From assembly GCF_003228315.1 (NCBI RefSeq), contig NZ_CP029693.1, positions 5,676,501-5,740,500 of the forward strand: a stretch of DNA of 64,000 nucleotides, written 5' to 3'. The notes under the pieces were generated by a model, which saw only the letters and a program-made list of their open reading frames with translations, did not search any database and was not told where the DNA came from. Of this stretch, positions 17,587 through 26,308 are shown in pieces. Position numbers and translations under genes: made by a program. Numbering within the stretch: position 1 is the first letter of the stretch; every line of letters begins with the position of its first letter. The DNA comes from Pseudomonas putida. GTDB taxonomy: Bacteria > Pseudomonadota > Gammaproteobacteria > Pseudomonadales > Pseudomonadaceae.

Positions 17587-18249
17587 ATGTCCACCCAGTC
17601 TCTCACCGCCATTGAGCTTGAGTTTGCCCGGCGCTACGACCAGGAGCACGCCCGCGTCTGTCTGCAGCCACGGGTACAGGGCCTGAGCGGGCGCCTGGCG
17701 TTCTGGCGCGAGCAGCAGCTGGTGCGTCATGCGTTGAGGGTCGCGGGTGAGCCGGGGTTGATCCTCGATGTGGCATGCGGAGTGGGGCGTCTGTGGCCCG
17801 TGCTGGCCGAGCACGCCAATCGGGTCATTCTCGCCACCGATCCTTCCCAGGACATCCTCGATCATGCCCGGACCCATCATCCCCAAAGCCTGTTGAAGCG
17901 GGTCAGGACCTTTCAAAGTTCGGCCTTTACCATCGGGCTGTCGGAAAATGCGGTGGACAGCATTTTCTGCATGCACCTGTTCCAGCATCTGGCCAACCCC
18001 GAACATCGCCTTGCGATACTCGGCGAGTTTCACCGGGTCAGTCGCGATTCGGTGATCGTGGCGGTACAGGTCGAAGGTCGTTTCAAGGCTCGGAGTACAG
18101 GTGTTGAAGGCCTTGCAGTCGATTCGATGGTGAGCAAGGGCGAGATAGAGGCCGAATTCAGGCAAGCCGGTTTCCGTGTGCTCGGCCATCAGGACTTCCT
18201 GCCCGTGTGTTCGCCGATGCGGGTCTACGTGCTTTGTAAGATCGGATAG
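17587..18249 (+). CDS. Class I SAM-dependent methyltransferase
   Basis: A 220-residue protein with the SAM-binding motif I LDVACGVGRLW and a following acidic motif (ILATDPSQDIL). The frame is open from an ATG at 17503, which directly abuts the EptA-like stop and has AGGGA 5 bases upstream; that form would add 28 polar residues (MHQSFNQRPPTGG) of no clear fold. I prefer the ATG at 17587 (MSTQSLTAIELEFARRY), though the upstream start remains possible and would mean translational coupling. The substrate is unknown. Confidence 0.75.
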   Translation: MSTQSLTAIELEFARRYDQEHARVCLQPRVQGLSGRLAFWREQQLVRHALRVAGEPGLILDVACGVGRLWPVLAEHANRVILATDPSQDILDHARTHHPQSLLKRVRTFQSSAFTIGLSENAVDSIFCMHLFQHLANPEHRLAILGEFHRVSRDSVIVAVQVEGRFKARSTGVEGLAVDSMVSKGEIEAEFRQAGFRVLGHQDFLPVCSPMRVYVLCKIG

Positions 18250-18372
18250 TCCCACTTTGTCAGACTATTCTTTTTGTTAAGCAGGTATTTTCGCCGATGC
18301 TCTCGTTCAGTGGATGCGCGGAAATCGCCGGGGGCGATATATACTGCGCGCCATTCTTCAAGGGAGAGCCGT

Positions 18373-19506
18373 GTGGCCATCGAAATTCACTGGATTCGCG
18401 ACAACGATAGCCTTGGCCGGTTTTGCGCCGAATGGCAGCAACTGCCCTACGTTGCCCTCGACACCGAATTCATGCGGGTCGACACCTTCTATCCGATAGC
18501 CGGCCTGTTGCAGGTGGGTGATGGCACGCGCGCTTACCTGATCGATCCGCTGACCATCGACAACTGGCAGCCTCTGGCCGCGTTGCTGGAAAACAGGGCG
18601 GTGGTCAAGGTTCTGCATGCCTGCAGCGAAGACCTTGAGGTCCTGCTGCGCTTGACCGGCAGCCTGCCGGCGCCGATGTTCGACACGCAACTGGCCGCCG
18701 CTTACCTGAACCTGGGTTTTTCCATGGGCTATTCGCGACTGGTACAGGAAGTGCTCGGTATCGACCTGCCCAAGGGAGAAACCCGTTCCGACTGGCTGCA
18801 ACGCCCGCTGTCCGAGACTCAAATCAGCTACGCCGCCGAAGATGCCGTGCATCTGGCGGAAGTGTTCCTACGCTTGCGTCCGAAACTTTCCGACGACAAA
18901 TACGCCTGGGTTCTGGAGGATGGCGCCGAACTGGTGGCCAACCTGCGCCGTGAGACCGATCCGTACGAGGTCTATCGAGACGCCAAGCTGGCCTGGAAAC
19001 TGTCCCGGGCGCAACTTGCCGTGTTGCGTGAGCTGTGCGCCTGGCGTGAAACGCAAGCACGTGCCCGTGACCTGCCGCGTAACCGGATCATTCGTGAACA
19101 TTCGCTATGGCCACTGGCGCGCACCCAGCCGGATAACCTTGGCGCCCTGGCGAAAATCGAAGACATGCACCCGCGTACCGTGCGTCAGGACGGCGAATTT
19201 CTGCTTGATCTGATCAAGCGCTCTGGCAGTGTGTCGCCCGATCAGTGGCCACCCGCCGTGCCGGAGCCATTGCCGGTGGACGCTGCCGCGCTGCTCAAGC
19301 AGATGAAAGCCATCGGCCAGTCCGAGGCCGAGCGACTGGACATCGCACCAGAACTGATGCTGCGCAAGAAAACACTGGAAGCGCTGCTCAAGAGCGGCTT
19401 CCCCAATGGTCCCTACCAATTGCCTGATTCGCTGCGTGGCTGGCGCCGCGAATTGATGGGCCAGGCGCTGCTCGACAGCCTGGCCACCGCCGGAGAACAG
19501 CCTTGA
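18373..19506 (+). CDS. rnd: Ribonuclease D
   Basis: 3'-5' exoribonuclease that trims tRNA and other small RNA precursors. The 377-residue product has the DEDDy exonuclease domain in its first half (ALDTEFMRVDTFYP, LHACSEDLEVL, YAAEDAVHLAEV) followed by HRDC domains. It starts at GTG (reading VAIEIHW) with AGGGAGAG at 18361-18368. Its stop overlaps the TTG start of ycgL. Confidence 0.94.
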   Translation: MAIEIHWIRDNDSLGRFCAEWQQLPYVALDTEFMRVDTFYPIAGLLQVGDGTRAYLIDPLTIDNWQPLAALLENRAVVKVLHACSEDLEVLLRLTGSLPAPMFDTQLAAAYLNLGFSMGYSRLVQEVLGIDLPKGETRSDWLQRPLSETQISYAAEDAVHLAEVFLRLRPKLSDDKYAWVLEDGAELVANLRRETDPYEVYRDAKLAWKLSRAQLAVLRELCAWRETQARARDLPRNRIIREHSLWPLARTQPDNLGALAKIEDMHPRTVRQDGEFLLDLIKRSGSVSPDQWPPAVPEPLPVDAAALLKQMKAIGQSEAERLDIAPELMLRKKTLEALLKSGFPNGPYQLPDSLRGWRRELMGQALLDSLATAGEQP

Positions 19507-19796
19507 AACGTATTTGCTCCATCTATCGCAGTTCGAAGAAAAACGAGATGTACCTCTATGTGCTCAAGAGCGACGCACTGGAGCGCGTACCGGAACCTCT
19601 GCTGGCCGCTTTCGGCAAGGCGATCCACGCATTCGATCTGGTGTTGACCCCCGAGCGCAAACTCTCGCGCGAAGACATCGGCGTCGTGCTGGAGAACCTC
19701 GAAAATCAGGGTTACCACCTGCAAATGCCGCCAGCCGAAGAGGAATACATCGAGCACTTGCCTGAAGAGTTGCTGCGACGCAACGATCCGGTTTGA
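19503..19796 (+). CDS. YcgL domain protein
   Basis: A 97-residue protein of the YcgL family (conserved opening KRICSIYRSSKKNEMYLYV, and LEGY-like LENQGYHLQMPP). Function is not established; the gene is habitually next to rnd. Translation starts at TTG at 19503, overlapping the rnd stop codon (TTGA), so it is probably coupled to rnd translation. Confidence 0.9.
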   Translation: MKRICSIYRSSKKNEMYLYVLKSDALERVPEPLLAAFGKAIHAFDLVLTPERKLSREDIGVVLENLENQGYHLQMPPAEEEYIEHLPEELLRRNDPV

Positions 19797-19916
19797 TCAG
19801 CCGACCGGCTCTGTTCTGAGCCCTGGTGAAACACTGGAATGATATTGGCGATGGCCGCGACGCGCCGCAAAAGGGCGTCGGCGGCTATCGGCAGCGCTTT
19901 TTTGAAAGGTTGAAGC

Positions 19917-20849
19917 ATGCGCGTTCTGATTGCCGAACACGACCACCCTGTTTACACCCAGCTATTGCGTGAAGCCGCGCCGGACCTTGAGGTACTGACC
20001 AGCGGTGACTCCGCCGAACTGTCCCGTCAGGCCGCCGAGTGTTCGATCTGGCTCGGCCAGCCCGACCTGCTGGCGACGCTGTTGCGTCAAGGCCACCAAC
20101 CGCAATGGATGCAGTCGACCTGGGCAGGCATCACGCCATTGCTCGTCGAGGGTTTGCCACGCAACTATCGGCTGACCCGGGCGGTGGGGATTTTTGGTCA
20201 GGTCATGGCCGAATACGTGCTCACCTACATGCTCGGTCATGAACGTGAAGTGCTGGCGCGACTGGTCAGCCAGGTCGAGCGCAAGTGGGACAGTCGCCAC
20301 GGCCAGAGCCTGGCGGGGCGCAAGGTGCTGATCGTCGGTACCGGTGACATCGGCCAGACCGTGGCGCAGTTCCTGGTGCCCTTCGGTGTGGAGTTGTACG
20401 GCGTCGCCAGCGAGGCCCGGGTGCAAGCACCGTTTGTCGAAGTCGGTTCACTCAGCGATTTACCCCGGCTGGTGGGACAGGTGGATTACGTAGTCAATCT
20501 GCTGCCAAACACCCCGAGCACCCACGATATCTACGATGCAGCGCTGTTCAAGCAGTTCAAGCCGACGGGATTGTTCATCAACGCCGGACGCGGCGTGGCG
20601 GTGGTTGATGCGGATCTGGTGGAGGCCTTGAAAGAAGGGCATCTGGCGGGTGCGGTGATCGATGTCTGCCGCCAGGAACCGCTGCCTCAGCGCCATCCTT
20701 TCTGGACGGCCTGGGGTTTGCTGCTGACAGGTCACAGCTCGGCCCCGACTTCGCCGTCATTGATGACAAAGCTGTTTGTCGAGAACCTGCGGGCCTGGCA
20801 GGCGGGCGAGGCATTGCGCGGGGAAGTGGACTTCAATCGCGGGTATTGA
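19917..20849 (+). CDS. D-2-hydroxyacid dehydrogenase (GhrA/SerA-like)
   Basis: A 310-residue NAD(P)-dependent dehydrogenase. The Rossmann motif is VGTGDIGQTVAQF (about residues 140-152), the substrate Arg lies in INAGRGVAVVD, and the Glu and His of the catalytic relay fit CRQEPLPQRHPF and LLTGHSSAPT. Related enzymes reduce glyoxylate and hydroxypyruvate. The exact substrate is not decidable from sequence. It follows ycgL after 120 bases. Confidence 0.88.
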   Translation: MRVLIAEHDHPVYTQLLREAAPDLEVLTSGDSAELSRQAAECSIWLGQPDLLATLLRQGHQPQWMQSTWAGITPLLVEGLPRNYRLTRAVGIFGQVMAEYVLTYMLGHEREVLARLVSQVERKWDSRHGQSLAGRKVLIVGTGDIGQTVAQFLVPFGVELYGVASEARVQAPFVEVGSLSDLPRLVGQVDYVVNLLPNTPSTHDIYDAALFKQFKPTGLFINAGRGVAVVDADLVEALKEGHLAGAVIDVCRQEPLPQRHPFWTAWGLLLTGHSSAPTSPSLMTKLFVENLRAWQAGEALRGEVDFNRGY

Positions 20850-20862
20850 ACCGCCCCGGAGC

Positions 20863-20952
20863 CTGTAGGAGCCGAGCTCGCGATGGCGGCATAACAGTCA
20901 ACAGTGATGTTGAATGTCATGGCCTCATCGCGAGCAAGCTCGGCTCCTACAG
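20863..20952. repeat. REP pair (BIME-like inverted repeat)
   Basis: Outer arms CTGTAGGAGCCGAGCTCGCG and its complement enclose a loop containing TGATGTTGAATGT, which recurs in two other REP pairs in this window. It lies between convergent genes. Confidence 0.85.
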
Positions 20953-20969
20953 TCGTTCTGCGTTGTGGC

Positions 20970-21563
20970 TTAGAGAGAGAAATCCCCTTCGGCAGCCAGC
21001 TCGCTCAACGGACGACGCGGGCTAGGTTCTTCACGCGCCTGCAGATACTCGGCCAGCGTCGCCTTGTCCCCCAGTTTGCCGATCGCCACGGCGGCGTGCA
21101 GGGCGTAACCCTCGGGAATGTTCAGGGTCTTGCGGGTCAGTTCCTGGTCGAAACCAGCCATGCCGTGGGTGTGCCAGCCGCTGATGCTCGCTTGCAGCGC
21201 GAGGTGACCCCAGGCGGAACCGGTGTCGAAGGTATGCCACAGGGCCGGGGTTTCTTCGGTGGCGCCGGGTACGGCGAAGGTGGTTTTCGAGATCACGATC
21301 ACCAGGGCCGAGGCGTGTTGCGCCCAGCTGCGGTTGAACTCGTTCAGCAAACCCAGGTAACGCTCCCAGTTTGGCGTGTCACGGCGGGCATAAAGAAAGC
21401 GCCACGGCTGCGAGTTGTACGCCGATGGCGCCCAGCGCGCGGCTTCGAAAAAGCTCAGCAGGGTCTCGACGGGAATGGCTTCGCCGGTGAAGGCGCGAGG
21501 CGACCAGCGATCGGTGAATTGAGGGTGGATGGCGTAATCGGCAATGCGCGGGTTTGCACTCAT
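20970..21563 (-). CDS. Nitroreductase-family FMN oxidoreductase
   Basis: A 197-residue flavoprotein of the NfsA/NfsB-like superfamily. The FMN-binding region RWSPRAFTGEAIP is near the N-terminus, followed by AARWAPSAYNSQPWRF, and a C-terminal AVAIGKLGD motif. The ATG at 21563 (MSANPRIADY) is preceded by AAGGAA; the upstream open frame is not conserved-looking. The natural substrate is unknown (quinones, nitro compounds or other acceptors). Confidence 0.9.
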   Translation of the reverse strand: MSANPRIADYAIHPQFTDRWSPRAFTGEAIPVETLLSFFEAARWAPSAYNSQPWRFLYARRDTPNWERYLGLLNEFNRSWAQHASALVIVISKTTFAVPGATEETPALWHTFDTGSAWGHLALQASISGWHTHGMAGFDQELTRKTLNIPEGYALHAAVAIGKLGDKATLAEYLQAREEPSPRRPLSELAAEGDFSL

Positions 21564-21842
21564 CAAGAGATTCCTTGCTACGTTTGAAAGTGAGGGTGAC
21601 TTGAACCTGCGGGCGCAGTTGAGCTGGGCGATGAGGTTTGTCGAGAGCCGTGGCGATTCACCGTAATGCAACGCGGTCGAGCGTTAATGGCACGCGGGTA
21701 GGGCGCCTTGCGACTGGCAAAGCTACTGGCCTGTGGGAAAACTGACAAGTCCCGATCTACCGGCAGTCGCCAATGCTTGGCCCCGGAAGCCTTGGGCACT
21801 AGACTGGCGGCCTTTTCACCACCTGATGTTGATGCTTGAGCC

Positions 21843-22292
21843 ATGGCCGCCAAAGTCGAACCGTTCTGGATACGTAAAACCCTCGATCAACTCGATCAGG
21901 AGGAATGGGAGTCGCTGTGCGATGGCTGCGGTCTGTGCTGCCTGCAAAAGCTCGAAGACGAAGACGACAACAGCGTTTATTACACGCGTATCGCCTGCAA
22001 GCTGCTGGACCTGAAAACCTGCCAGTGCACCGACTATCCGAACCGCCGCGACTCGGTGCCCGACTGCATCCAGCTGACGCCAGGCAAGGCCGATGAATTC
22101 AAATGGCTGCCGCCGACCTGCGGTTATCGCCTGGTCAGCGAGGGCAAGGACTTGCCGCTATGGCATCACCTGGTTTGCGGTGATCGCGATGCCGTGCATC
22201 ACGAACGAATTTCCCAGTCCGGGCGTATGCTCGCCGAAGGCAGCGTGCCGGAAGAGGATTGGGAAGACCATCTGATCTTCCGTGCGGGCTGA
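21843..22292 (+). CDS. YcgN family cysteine-cluster protein (UPF0260)
   Basis: A 149-residue protein with many conserved cysteines: CDGCGLCCLQK, RIACKLLDLKTCQC, DYPNRRDSVPDC and PPTCGY. This is the pattern of the YcgN/YkgJ zinc- or iron-chelating family. Function is not known. The spacing to the next gene is 37 bases. Confidence 0.88.
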   Translation: MAAKVEPFWIRKTLDQLDQEEWESLCDGCGLCCLQKLEDEDDNSVYYTRIACKLLDLKTCQCTDYPNRRDSVPDCIQLTPGKADEFKWLPPTCGYRLVSEGKDLPLWHHLVCGDRDAVHHERISQSGRMLAEGSVPEEDWEDHLIFRAG

Positions 22293-22329
22293 TCGTCCAG
22301 GCGAGTTCAGGTTTCACCAAGGAGTGTGT

Positions 22330-23559
22330 ATGGCTGTGGGATGGCGGCAAGCACTGGTCGTTGGGTTACTGACCCTCGGTTCACCCGCATGGGCGGCGAA
22401 GAAGGTTGATCTGGATTACCACGTGCGCCTGTTGCCGCAGAGCGATCAGGCAGAAGTGCGCCTGACCCTGGCCCAGGGCTCGGCGGTGCGCAGTCTGGAT
22501 TTCGACCTTGGCGACGGCAGCCGTTACAGCGATTTCAAGGCCGACGGCCAGTGGCAACTGACACCTGGCGCGCAGGCCCGTGGCGTCTGGCACCCGGCCA
22601 CGGACAAGGCCAGCCTGACGTACCGTGTCCACGTCAGCCACGGCCGCAAGAACGGCAGCTTCGACACGCGCATGACGCCGAACTGGGCGTTGATGCGTGG
22701 TGAGGACCTGGTACCACCGGCCAGGCTTGATCAGCAGGATGGCATCGAGTTGGTTTCACGCCTGGAGTTCGAATTGCCCAACGGCTGGAAAAGCGTCGAA
22801 ACCGCCTGGCCGCGTATCGGCAAGAACAAGTTCCGAATCGACAACGTCTCCCGATTGTTCGACCGGCCGACCGGCTGGATGCTCGCCGGCAACCTCGGCA
22901 GCCGCCGCACTCGCCTGGGGGAAACTGAAGTCACAGTGGCTTCGCCCCAGGGGCAGGGCATGCGACGCATGGATGTGCTGACCCTGCTGACTTTCGTCTG
23001 GCCGCAGGTTCAGGCCGTCTACCCACGACATCCCGCCAAATTGCTGATAGTCGGTGCCAACGATCCGATGTGGCGTGGCAGCCTCGCGGCCCACGAGTCC
23101 ATTTACCTGAACAGTCGCCTGCCTTTGGTCAGTGAGAGCGGCAGCAGCGCTTTGGTGCGGGAGTTGGCGCAACTGTTCGGGCGAATCAACGACAAGCAGC
23201 GCAGCGAGTGGATCAGCGAGGGTTTTGCCGAGTATTACGCCATCGAACTGGTGCGCCGCGCCGGTGGCATGAGCGATGAGCGTTATCAGAGTTTGCAGGC
23301 TCGGTTGACCAAGACCGGTCAGAAAGTCACTACCTTGCGCGGCGAGCAGATCAGCCCGGCGCAGATTGCAAAAGCCGTGATCTTGATGCAGGAACTGGAT
23401 CGCGAGATTCGCCTGAAGACTCGCAACAAGCGGTCGCTGGATGATGTGTTGCGCGGGGCGATGCGGTTGGGGAGCCTGGATACCAAAGAGTTTGTTCAGC
23501 TCTCGGAGAGTGTGATTGGCGATTCTTCCAAGGTCCTGGATACCGAGTTGATTCAGTAA
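22330..23559 (+). CDS. Secreted gluzincin-like protein lacking HExxH (inactive peptidase homologue)
   Basis: A 409-residue protein with a signal peptide (MAVGWRQALVVGLLTLGSPAWA). The layout recalls M61/M1 aminopeptidases: a beta-rich N-terminal half, then a helical part with WISEGFAEYYAIELVRR, matching the third zinc-ligand helix. The expected HExxH just before it reads VRELAQLFG, so both histidines are missing. I therefore expect no zinc peptidase activity; a binding or scaffold role is possible. The start is the ATG at 22330 after AAGGAG. Confidence 0.7.
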   Translation: MAVGWRQALVVGLLTLGSPAWAAKKVDLDYHVRLLPQSDQAEVRLTLAQGSAVRSLDFDLGDGSRYSDFKADGQWQLTPGAQARGVWHPATDKASLTYRVHVSHGRKNGSFDTRMTPNWALMRGEDLVPPARLDQQDGIELVSRLEFELPNGWKSVETAWPRIGKNKFRIDNVSRLFDRPTGWMLAGNLGSRRTRLGETEVTVASPQGQGMRRMDVLTLLTFVWPQVQAVYPRHPAKLLIVGANDPMWRGSLAAHESIYLNSRLPLVSESGSSALVRELAQLFGRINDKQRSEWISEGFAEYYAIELVRRAGGMSDERYQSLQARLTKTGQKVTTLRGEQISPAQIAKAVILMQELDREIRLKTRNKRSLDDVLRGAMRLGSLDTKEFVQLSESVIGDSSKVLDTELIQ

Positions 23560-23567
23560 TACCGCTA

Positions 23568-23638
23568 TCGCGAGCAAGCTTTGCTCCTACAGGATTGGTG
23601 CATTTCACAATTCCTGTAGGAGCAAAGCTTGCTCGCGA
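23568..23638. repeat. REP pair
   Basis: TCGCGAGCAAGCTTTGCTCC and its complement, with CTACAGGA / TCCTGTAG inner arms and a short loop. It follows the stop of the peptidase-like gene by 8 bases and may terminate it. Confidence 0.85.
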
Positions 23639-23669
23639 AAAGGCCATCAGCCCCCGCGAAGATTAAGGA

Positions 23670-24047
23670 TCAAACCCCGGCCTTCGGCGATTTCAACGAA
23701 TCATTGCCGGTTACCGTCGCGGTCTTGGTCGCTGCTTCGGCATTGGCCTTCAACTGGCTAAGTTCCTCACCCGCCCGCTGAATCTTCGCCCTTACGTTGT
23801 TCATGTCCTGACGGCTTTTTTCCAACAGGCTTTTCGCCGAGCTATGGCCGGTGATGCCCCGGGCCAGTGCGACGCCGCCGATGGCCACCTGAATCAGGCC
23901 GAAGATACCGCCACGCCGCAAGCCCTTGCCGACCATGACCACGCCGCCGGCCAGGGAGCCCAGGCGTTCCCAGCCCTGAACGTTCTGTTCGGAAGGGCTC
24001 TGGAATGGGGTGGATTCGATGCGTTCTACGCGTTTGAGTTCGCTCAT
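23670..24047 (-). CDS. Small membrane protein, DUF2892-like
   Basis: A 125-residue protein with a central glycine-rich hydrophobic part (LGSLAGGVVMVGKGLRRGG and FGLIQVAIGGVALARGI, about residues 30-67) that could form two helices, then a charged helical tail with coiled-coil character (LLEKSRQDMNNVRAKIQRA). It resembles the inner-membrane DUF2892 family but I am not certain. Function is unknown. Confidence 0.7.
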   Translation of the reverse strand: MSELKRVERIESTPFQSPSEQNVQGWERLGSLAGGVVMVGKGLRRGGIFGLIQVAIGGVALARGITGHSSAKSLLEKSRQDMNNVRAKIQRAGEELSQLKANAEAATKTATVTGNDSLKSPKAGV

Positions 24048-24139
24048 GATCTGTCTCCAGGCAGGAAAGGCTGCGTCGTGGGTCGATAGTTAAGCTGACT
24101 GCCGAAATTGCCCGCTTGTTCCATCCAATCTTGCGCACA

Positions 24140-24610
24140 TCAGCGGAATTTCGGACCCGAGCGGGTGTTGAGGCCCTTGGCCATGCGGTCATAGAGCACG
24201 ACGTTGACCGTGGCGGCCAGGTTCATGCAACCGGTGGTGGGGATATAGACCACGTCTTCGCACCAGTCGCGGATCTCTTTGTCCAGCGAGCCGTCTTCCG
24301 GGCCGAAGATGTACAGCGCACGGTCCGGGTGGGTGTACTCGGGCAACGGGCGGGCGCCTTCGACCAGCTCCACGGCAACCGGTACGCAGTTGAGGGGCAG
24401 GATCTTTTTCAGGTCGTCGATGCCGATCAGCGGGATGTCGTAGTGCACGCGCTTGGTGTCGGTGACGAAGTCGGCGGCGCGTTCATAGCGCTTGCCGGTG
24501 TAGAACACCGACGCCACGCCATAGCAGCCAGCGGCGCGCATTACGGAGCCGACGTTTTCCGGTGATTTTGGGTTGTACAAACCAATGCAGCTGTACCGTT
24601 TGTCTGCCAC
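24140..24610 (-). CDS. SpoU/TrmH-family RNA 2'-O-methyltransferase
   Basis: A 156-residue SPOUT protein with the three family motifs: NPKSPENVGSVMRAA (motif 1), YIFGPEDGSLDKEI (motif 2) and IPTTGCMNLAATVNVVLYD (motif 3), which together form the knotted SAM site. It starts at GTG at 24610. It is a minimal single-domain form like TrmL, but the RNA target is not decidable from sequence. Confidence 0.85.
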   Translation of the reverse strand: MADKRYSCIGLYNPKSPENVGSVMRAAGCYGVASVFYTGKRYERAADFVTDTKRVHYDIPLIGIDDLKKILPLNCVPVAVELVEGARPLPEYTHPDRALYIFGPEDGSLDKEIRDWCEDVVYIPTTGCMNLAATVNVVLYDRMAKGLNTRSGPKFR

Positions 24611-24702
24611 GAGCGGGGTGCCTTTCGGGAAAAAAGCGCGATTATACGGGGATTGGCTGGCAGCGGTCAGTTTGGAGATTGGCGGTGTGTGAGCGATCGC
24701 TA

Positions 24703-24790
24703 TCGCTGGCAAGCCAGCTCCCACAGGAGCTGTGGCGTACACAGAATGTGTGATCACCACCCATCACTGTGGGAGCTGGCTTGCCAGCGA
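24703..24790. repeat. REP pair
   Basis: TCGCTGGCAAGCCAGCTCCC (24703 onward) and its exact complement ending at 24790, with CTGTGGGAGCTGG in the right arm. This is a different REP subtype (GCTGGCAAGCCAGC core) from the others in the window. Confidence 0.85.
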
Positions 24791-24814
24791 TGAGGCCGGT
24801 TCTGGCGCTGAGGA

Positions 24815-25186
24815 TTATTCGTCTTTCTTCATCAAGCCAGCCAACGCAGCAAACGGATTATGCGTCGCCTTGGCAATCTTCGGCGTGCTCAGCGAGCCCT
24901 CGCCAAAGTACTGCTGGTCGGTATAGCGCGAGTGCTCGTTGTCATGGCAGTACAGGCACAGCAACTCCCAGTTCGAACCGTCCTGGGGGTTGTTGTCGTG
25001 GTTGTGATCTCGGTGGTGCACCGTCAGTTCGCTCAGGCGCTTGCCGGAGAATTCCCGGGCACAGCGGCCGCACACGTGGGGGTACATTTTCAGGGCCTTG
25101 TCGCGGTAGCCCATTTCCTTGTCGCGCTGGTTGTCGGCGAGGATGCGATCCAGCTTCGACGTGTTGGTTGGGGTGGACGAACTCAT
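24815..25186 (-). CDS. yajD: YajD family HNH nuclease
   Basis: A 123-residue protein with a CxxC pair (HVCGRCAREFSG) and the HNH core VHHRDHNHDNNP...NWELLCLYCHDNEHS, which supplies the metal-binding histidines, an Asn and the second CxxC zinc pair. YajD is a widespread small HNH protein of unknown role. It is not linked here to any restriction or phage genes. Confidence 0.88.
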   Translation of the reverse strand: MSSSTPTNTSKLDRILADNQRDKEMGYRDKALKMYPHVCGRCAREFSGKRLSELTVHHRDHNHDNNPQDGSNWELLCLYCHDNEHSRYTDQQYFGEGSLSTPKIAKATHNPFAALAGLMKKDE

Positions 25187-25235
25187 GGGTTCACCTTTGT
25201 TGAAGACTAATGACGGTTATACAGCAGAGTTTAGC

Positions 25236-25922
25236 TCAGCCCTTGAGCTTCTCGGCAATCCAGATGGTGTGGCGGGTGCCCCGGTTGCCGTGGGCGAACA
25301 CCTGTACTTCCTCGGCCTTGAACCCGGCTTTTTTCAGTTTGTCGGAAAACTGTTTGTCGGCGCTGGCTGACCAGACCGCCAGTACGCCCTTTGGTCGCAG
25401 GGCCTTGGCGCAGGCGCTCAGGCCACCGGCGGAGTAGAGCCAGCTGTTGGCCCTCTGGGTCAGGCCTTCGGGGCCATTGTCGACATCGAGCATGATCGCG
25501 TCGAAACCCTGCGGCTCGGCTTGCAACACTTTGGCCACGTCTTCCAGGCGGATGACGGTGCGCGGATCAAGCAACGGGTTCCCTGCTTTCTCACCCAGCG
25601 GTCCTCTATTCCACTCCACAACACCGGGCACCAGTTCAGCGACTACCACTTCAGCGTTCTTGCCCAGGTGCTTGAGCGCCGAAGCAAGCGTGAAGCCCAT
25701 GCCCAGGCCGCCGATCAGCACCCGCGAATTCGGGCGTCCGGCGACCTTGCGGCAGGGGATCTCGGCCAGGGCATCTTCTGAGCCGTGCATGCGGGTGTTC
25801 ATCAGTTGCCCGCCGTCGCCGCCCTGGATCTTGATGACGAAATCCTCACCGTATTCGAACAGGCACAGGGCACCGCCGTTCTCGGGAATAGGGGTGGTGT
25901 CGAGCAGAACGAAACGTTTCAT
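25236..25922 (-). CDS. Spermidine synthase-like methyltransferase-fold protein
   Basis: A 228-residue Rossmann-fold protein of the spermidine/spermine synthase superfamily: motif I LIGGLGMGFTLASALKHL, an acidic motif VVVAELVPGVVEWN and the Asp-rich MLDVDNGPEGL. It lacks the N-terminal tetramerisation domain of SpeE, so a polyamine role is unproven. The start is the ATG at 25922 (MKRFVLLDT). Confidence 0.8.
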   Translation of the reverse strand: MKRFVLLDTTPIPENGGALCLFEYGEDFVIKIQGGDGGQLMNTRMHGSEDALAEIPCRKVAGRPNSRVLIGGLGMGFTLASALKHLGKNAEVVVAELVPGVVEWNRGPLGEKAGNPLLDPRTVIRLEDVAKVLQAEPQGFDAIMLDVDNGPEGLTQRANSWLYSAGGLSACAKALRPKGVLAVWSASADKQFSDKLKKAGFKAEEVQVFAHGNRGTRHTIWIAEKLKG

Positions 25923-26017
25923 GGGGCTCACTTGAGGAGAAAATGGCAGCAGGGGGAAGGCAAACACGCGCAGTTGGGAGTAGCCTGCAAATGACCACAA
26001 GGCCAACGGAGCCATTG

Positions 26018-26308
26018 ATGAAGCGCACCATTCTAACGGCCATTGCCCTGGCCGCGCTCTCGATTACTGCAGTGCAGGCCCAACAGTTGCAAACCACGCC
26101 CGTCAGTCCCTCGCCGATGCCAGGTTCCCCCGGCACCGCGACGCCCACGCCGTATCCGCAAATCACCCCCGCGCCGCTGCCCAAGGTCGGCCCCGGCAGC
26201 AGCGGTCCACCGTTGGTCCCTATCGAAAGGCCGAGCCCGCCGACCAAGGATCAGCCGGTGCCGGGGATCGAGCAGAACCCGCCGAAGGTCAAGTCGCCCG
26301 GCGGCTAG
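26018..26308 (+). CDS. Secreted proline-rich small protein
   Basis: A 96-residue protein. It has a signal peptide (MKRTILTAIALAALSITAVQA) and a mature part rich in Pro, Thr and Gly (SPSPMPGSPGTATPTPYPQI), predicted disordered. The ATG at 26018 gives a clean signal sequence; the longer open frame does not. Its TAG stop shares the four bases CTAG with the stop of the convergent cyclic-nucleotide protein gene. Function is unknown. Confidence 0.7.
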   Translation: MKRTILTAIALAALSITAVQAQQLQTTPVSPSPMPGSPGTATPTPYPQITPAPLPKVGPGSSGPPLVPIERPSPPTKDQPVPGIEQNPPKVKSPGG

